Origin: Pseudomonadota bacterium
GTDB taxonomy: Bacteria > Pseudomonadota > Gammaproteobacteria > Xanthomonadales > Xanthomonadaceae
Length of the DNA stretch: 22,524 bases
Reading direction: 5' to 3'
NCBI GenBank assembly: GCA_023392975.1
Contig: JAEWNA010000115.1
Span: 1 to 22,524 of the forward strand
Part shown: positions 20,998 to 22,524 of the stretch, one piece after another
Numbering within the stretch: the first letter of the stretch is position 1
How the letters are laid out: each line of letters starts with the position of its first letter
The notes under the pieces: model-generated
What the model was told of the DNA's origin: nothing
Database searches by the model: none
Seen by the model: only the letters and a program-made list of their open reading frames with translations
Program-made: the position numbers and the translations under genes

Positions 20998-22524
20998 TCA
21001 GCGCCGGAACGCCGCCGGGTCCGGCAGGTCCACCGGCACGCCGTCGGTGTCGCACAGGCGCCTGGCGCACAGCGCGGCCCGCAGCTTCGGCGTGGCCTGC
21101 AGCAGGATGTGGAAGATCGTGTTCTGCTCGATCGTGCCGCGCACCGCCGACGCGCCTGGGCCGCGCGCCCAGATGCCGACGTCCTCGCCGCCGTGGGTCT
21201 CGTTGGACAGCGGGATCATCGCCTCCTGCAGGTAATCCGGCGCCTCGGTATCGACATCGCCCAGCCGCGGCCGGCCGCGCGTGGCCGGCTGGAAGCCGCT
21301 GACCTCGTGCGCCGCCGTCTTCGGGCCCTCGGGCTGCTGGTCGGTGGCGCCGGCGTAGCCCGGGCCGTTGGTGTAGTTGAGCGTGGTGTAGGGTAGGCCG
21401 GTGGCGTCGCTGGCGTAGCCGGTCGGCGTGCTGCCTTCGCCGCTGCTGCCACGGACCTTGCCCAGCATCGGGTTGCCGCGCACCGGGTAGCCGGCGAAGG
21501 TCAGCGTGTGCGAATGGTCGGCGGTGACGAGGATCAGCGTGTCGTCGGCCGAGGTCAGCTTCGCCGCGGCGGCCACCGCCTCGCTCAGGGCGATGGTGTC
21601 GGTCAGCGCGCGATAGGCGTTGCCGGCGTGGTGGGCGTGGTCGATGCGGCCGCCCTCGACCAGCAGCACGTAGCCGTTCTGGTTGCGGCGCAGGCGCTCG
21701 ATCGCCGCGGTGGTCATCTCGGCCAGCGACGGCTCGCCGGCGCGGTCCCTGGCGCGGTCGTTCTCGAACTGCATGTGGCTGGGCTCGAACAGCCCCAGCA
21801 GCGGCCCGGTCGTCGGGGTCGCGGCCAACTGCTGTGCGTTCCAGACGAAGTGACCGTCGGGATGGCGCTGGCGCCAGTCGGCGACGAGATCCCGCCCATC
21901 CAGGCGCAGGCCGACCTGGTCGTCGTACTCGGGGTCGCGTTCGCTCGGCGGCAGGAAGCTGCCGCGACCGCCGCCCATCAGCACGTCCGGGCCGTGGCCG
22001 TAGGGGCTCTCGATCAACTGCCGGGCGATGTCCGTGCAGCCGGCGGCCGTGGCTTCGGGCGGCATCTCGGCGTCGTTCTCCCAGTTGCGGTCGGCCGAGT
22101 GGGTGAACGTGGCGCCCGGCGTGGCGTGGGTGACCCGGGTGGTGGTGACCACGCCGGTGGCCAGGCCGCTGGCGGCGGCGAGTTCCCACAGGGTCAGCAT
22201 CGGCGAGCGCAGCGCGCCGGAGCAGTCGCGGCGCTCGGCGTCCTGGCCGATGCTCAGCACGCCGGCCCGGGTCTTCACGCCGGTGGCCATCGCGGACATC
22301 GTGCCGGCCGAGTCCGGCGTCTGGCTGTCGGTGTTGTAGGTCTTGCTGAAGCCGGTGTACGGGAAGGATTCCCAGCTCAGCGCGTTCTCCTCGCCCGGGC
22401 CGCCCTTGCGCTGCCCGTCGAGGATGCGCGCCGCCGCGACCGTGGTCAGGCTCATGCCGTCGCCGACGAACAGGATGACGTTCTTCGCCTTGCCCGCCAT
22501 CGCGCCGTGGCCGGCGGCCTGGGC
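20998..22524 (-). CDS. PhoA-family alkaline phosphatase (5' end outside window)
   Basis: The frame runs to the window edge (upstream codons read A-Q-A-A-G-H-G-A before the ATG at 22500), so the N-terminus, probably a signal peptide ending in an A-Q-A-like site, is missing. Seen (numbering from 22500): metal-site Asp14 in ILFVGDGMS, phosphorylated Ser64 in TPDSAGTMSAMATGVKTRAGVLS, HATPGATFTHSADRNWE, DVLMGGGRGSFLP, LLVEGGRIDHAHHAGNAY (Glu and His ligands), LILVTADHSHTLTFAGYP (Asp, His) and ETHGGEDVGIWARGPGA (His). All three metal sites of the alkaline phosphatase superfamily are represented. Known: such enzymes are secreted and release phosphate from organic esters, usually under PhoB control. 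No Pho box can be checked because the promoter is outside the window. Confidence 0.93.
   Translation of the reverse strand, partial: AQAAGHGAMAGKAKNVILFVGDGMSLTTVAAARILDGQRKGGPGEENALSWESFPYTGFSKTYNTDSQTPDSAGTMSAMATGVKTRAGVLSIGQDAERRDCSGALRSPMLTLWELAAASGLATGVVTTTRVTHATPGATFTHSADRNWENDAEMPPEATAAGCTDIARQLIESPYGHGPDVLMGGGRGSFLPPSERDPEYDDQVGLRLDGRDLVADWRQRHPDGHFVWNAQQLAATPTTGPLLGLFEPSHMQFENDRARDRAGEPSLAEMTTAAIERLRRNQNGYVLLVEGGRIDHAHHAGNAYRALTDTIALSEAVAAAAKLTSADDTLILVTADHSHTLTFAGYPVRGNPMLGKVRGSSGEGSTPTGYASDATGLPYTTLNYTNGPGYAGATDQQPEGPKTAAHEVSGFQPATRGRPRLGDVDTEAPDYLQEAMIPLSNETHGGEDVGIWARGPGASAVRGTIEQNTIFHILLQATPKLRAALCARRLCDTDGVPVDLPDPAAFRR

Overview
This 22.5 kb window is GC-rich chromosomal DNA with tightly packed genes. 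It looks like a gammaproteobacterium of the Xanthomonadaceae/Lysobacteraceae (Lysobacter, Luteimonas or a relative). That placement is an inference from gene content: a TPR-sulfotransferase beside a large TonB-dependent receptor, a secreted effector with the C-terminal XVIPCD delivery domain known from Xanthomonas-type antibacterial T4SS, a PhaZ-like depolymerase, a HemJ-type oxidase, and a REP-like inverted repeat. I saw no rRNA, tRNA, CRISPR array, integrase or IS transposase.

Layout. 1-4.4 kb (+): a 5'-truncated TPR/sulfotransferase gene, a 15-bp tandem repeat, a TonB-dependent receptor and a strong terminator. 4.4-5.3 kb (+): a DUF4349-type lipoprotein. 5.3-8.5 kb (-): a periplasmic cyclophilin, a calcineurin-like metallophosphoesterase and a Ser/Thr kinase fused to a universal-stress domain; the last two genes are 1 bp apart. 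8.7-10.1 kb (+): a PadR regulator overlapping a HAAS/sensor membrane protein, with an operator-like inverted repeat on its promoter and a 38-bp perfect palindrome at the end. 10.2-12.1 kb (-): a lipase-class T4SS effector overlapped by its probable lipoprotein immunity gene. 12.3-14.1 kb: an intracellular PHA depolymerase (-) and, divergently, a TfoX-N protein (+). 14.2-20.1 kb (-): eight co-directional genes. 20.4-20.9 kb (+): HemJ-like membrane protein. 21.0 kb to the window edge (-): a PhoA-family alkaline phosphatase truncated at its 5' end.

The most interesting stretch is 14.2-20.2 kb. A near-perfect sigma-54 promoter (20153-20168) precedes, in transcription order, roadblock protein, roadblock protein, unknown protein with a possible winged helix, small GTPase, unknown protein, histone-deacetylase-family deacylase, YgiD-type dioxygenase and SAM methyltransferase. 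Roadblock plus small GTPase recalls MglA/MglB and the Streptomyces conservon GTPase CvnD. RpoN control, two unrecognised partners and a deacylase 1 bp from the module make it a candidate undescribed signalling system. Every intergenic gap of 60 bp or more in the first part of this cluster carries a GC-rich hairpin.

All functional calls are from motifs read by eye. No database search was possible.
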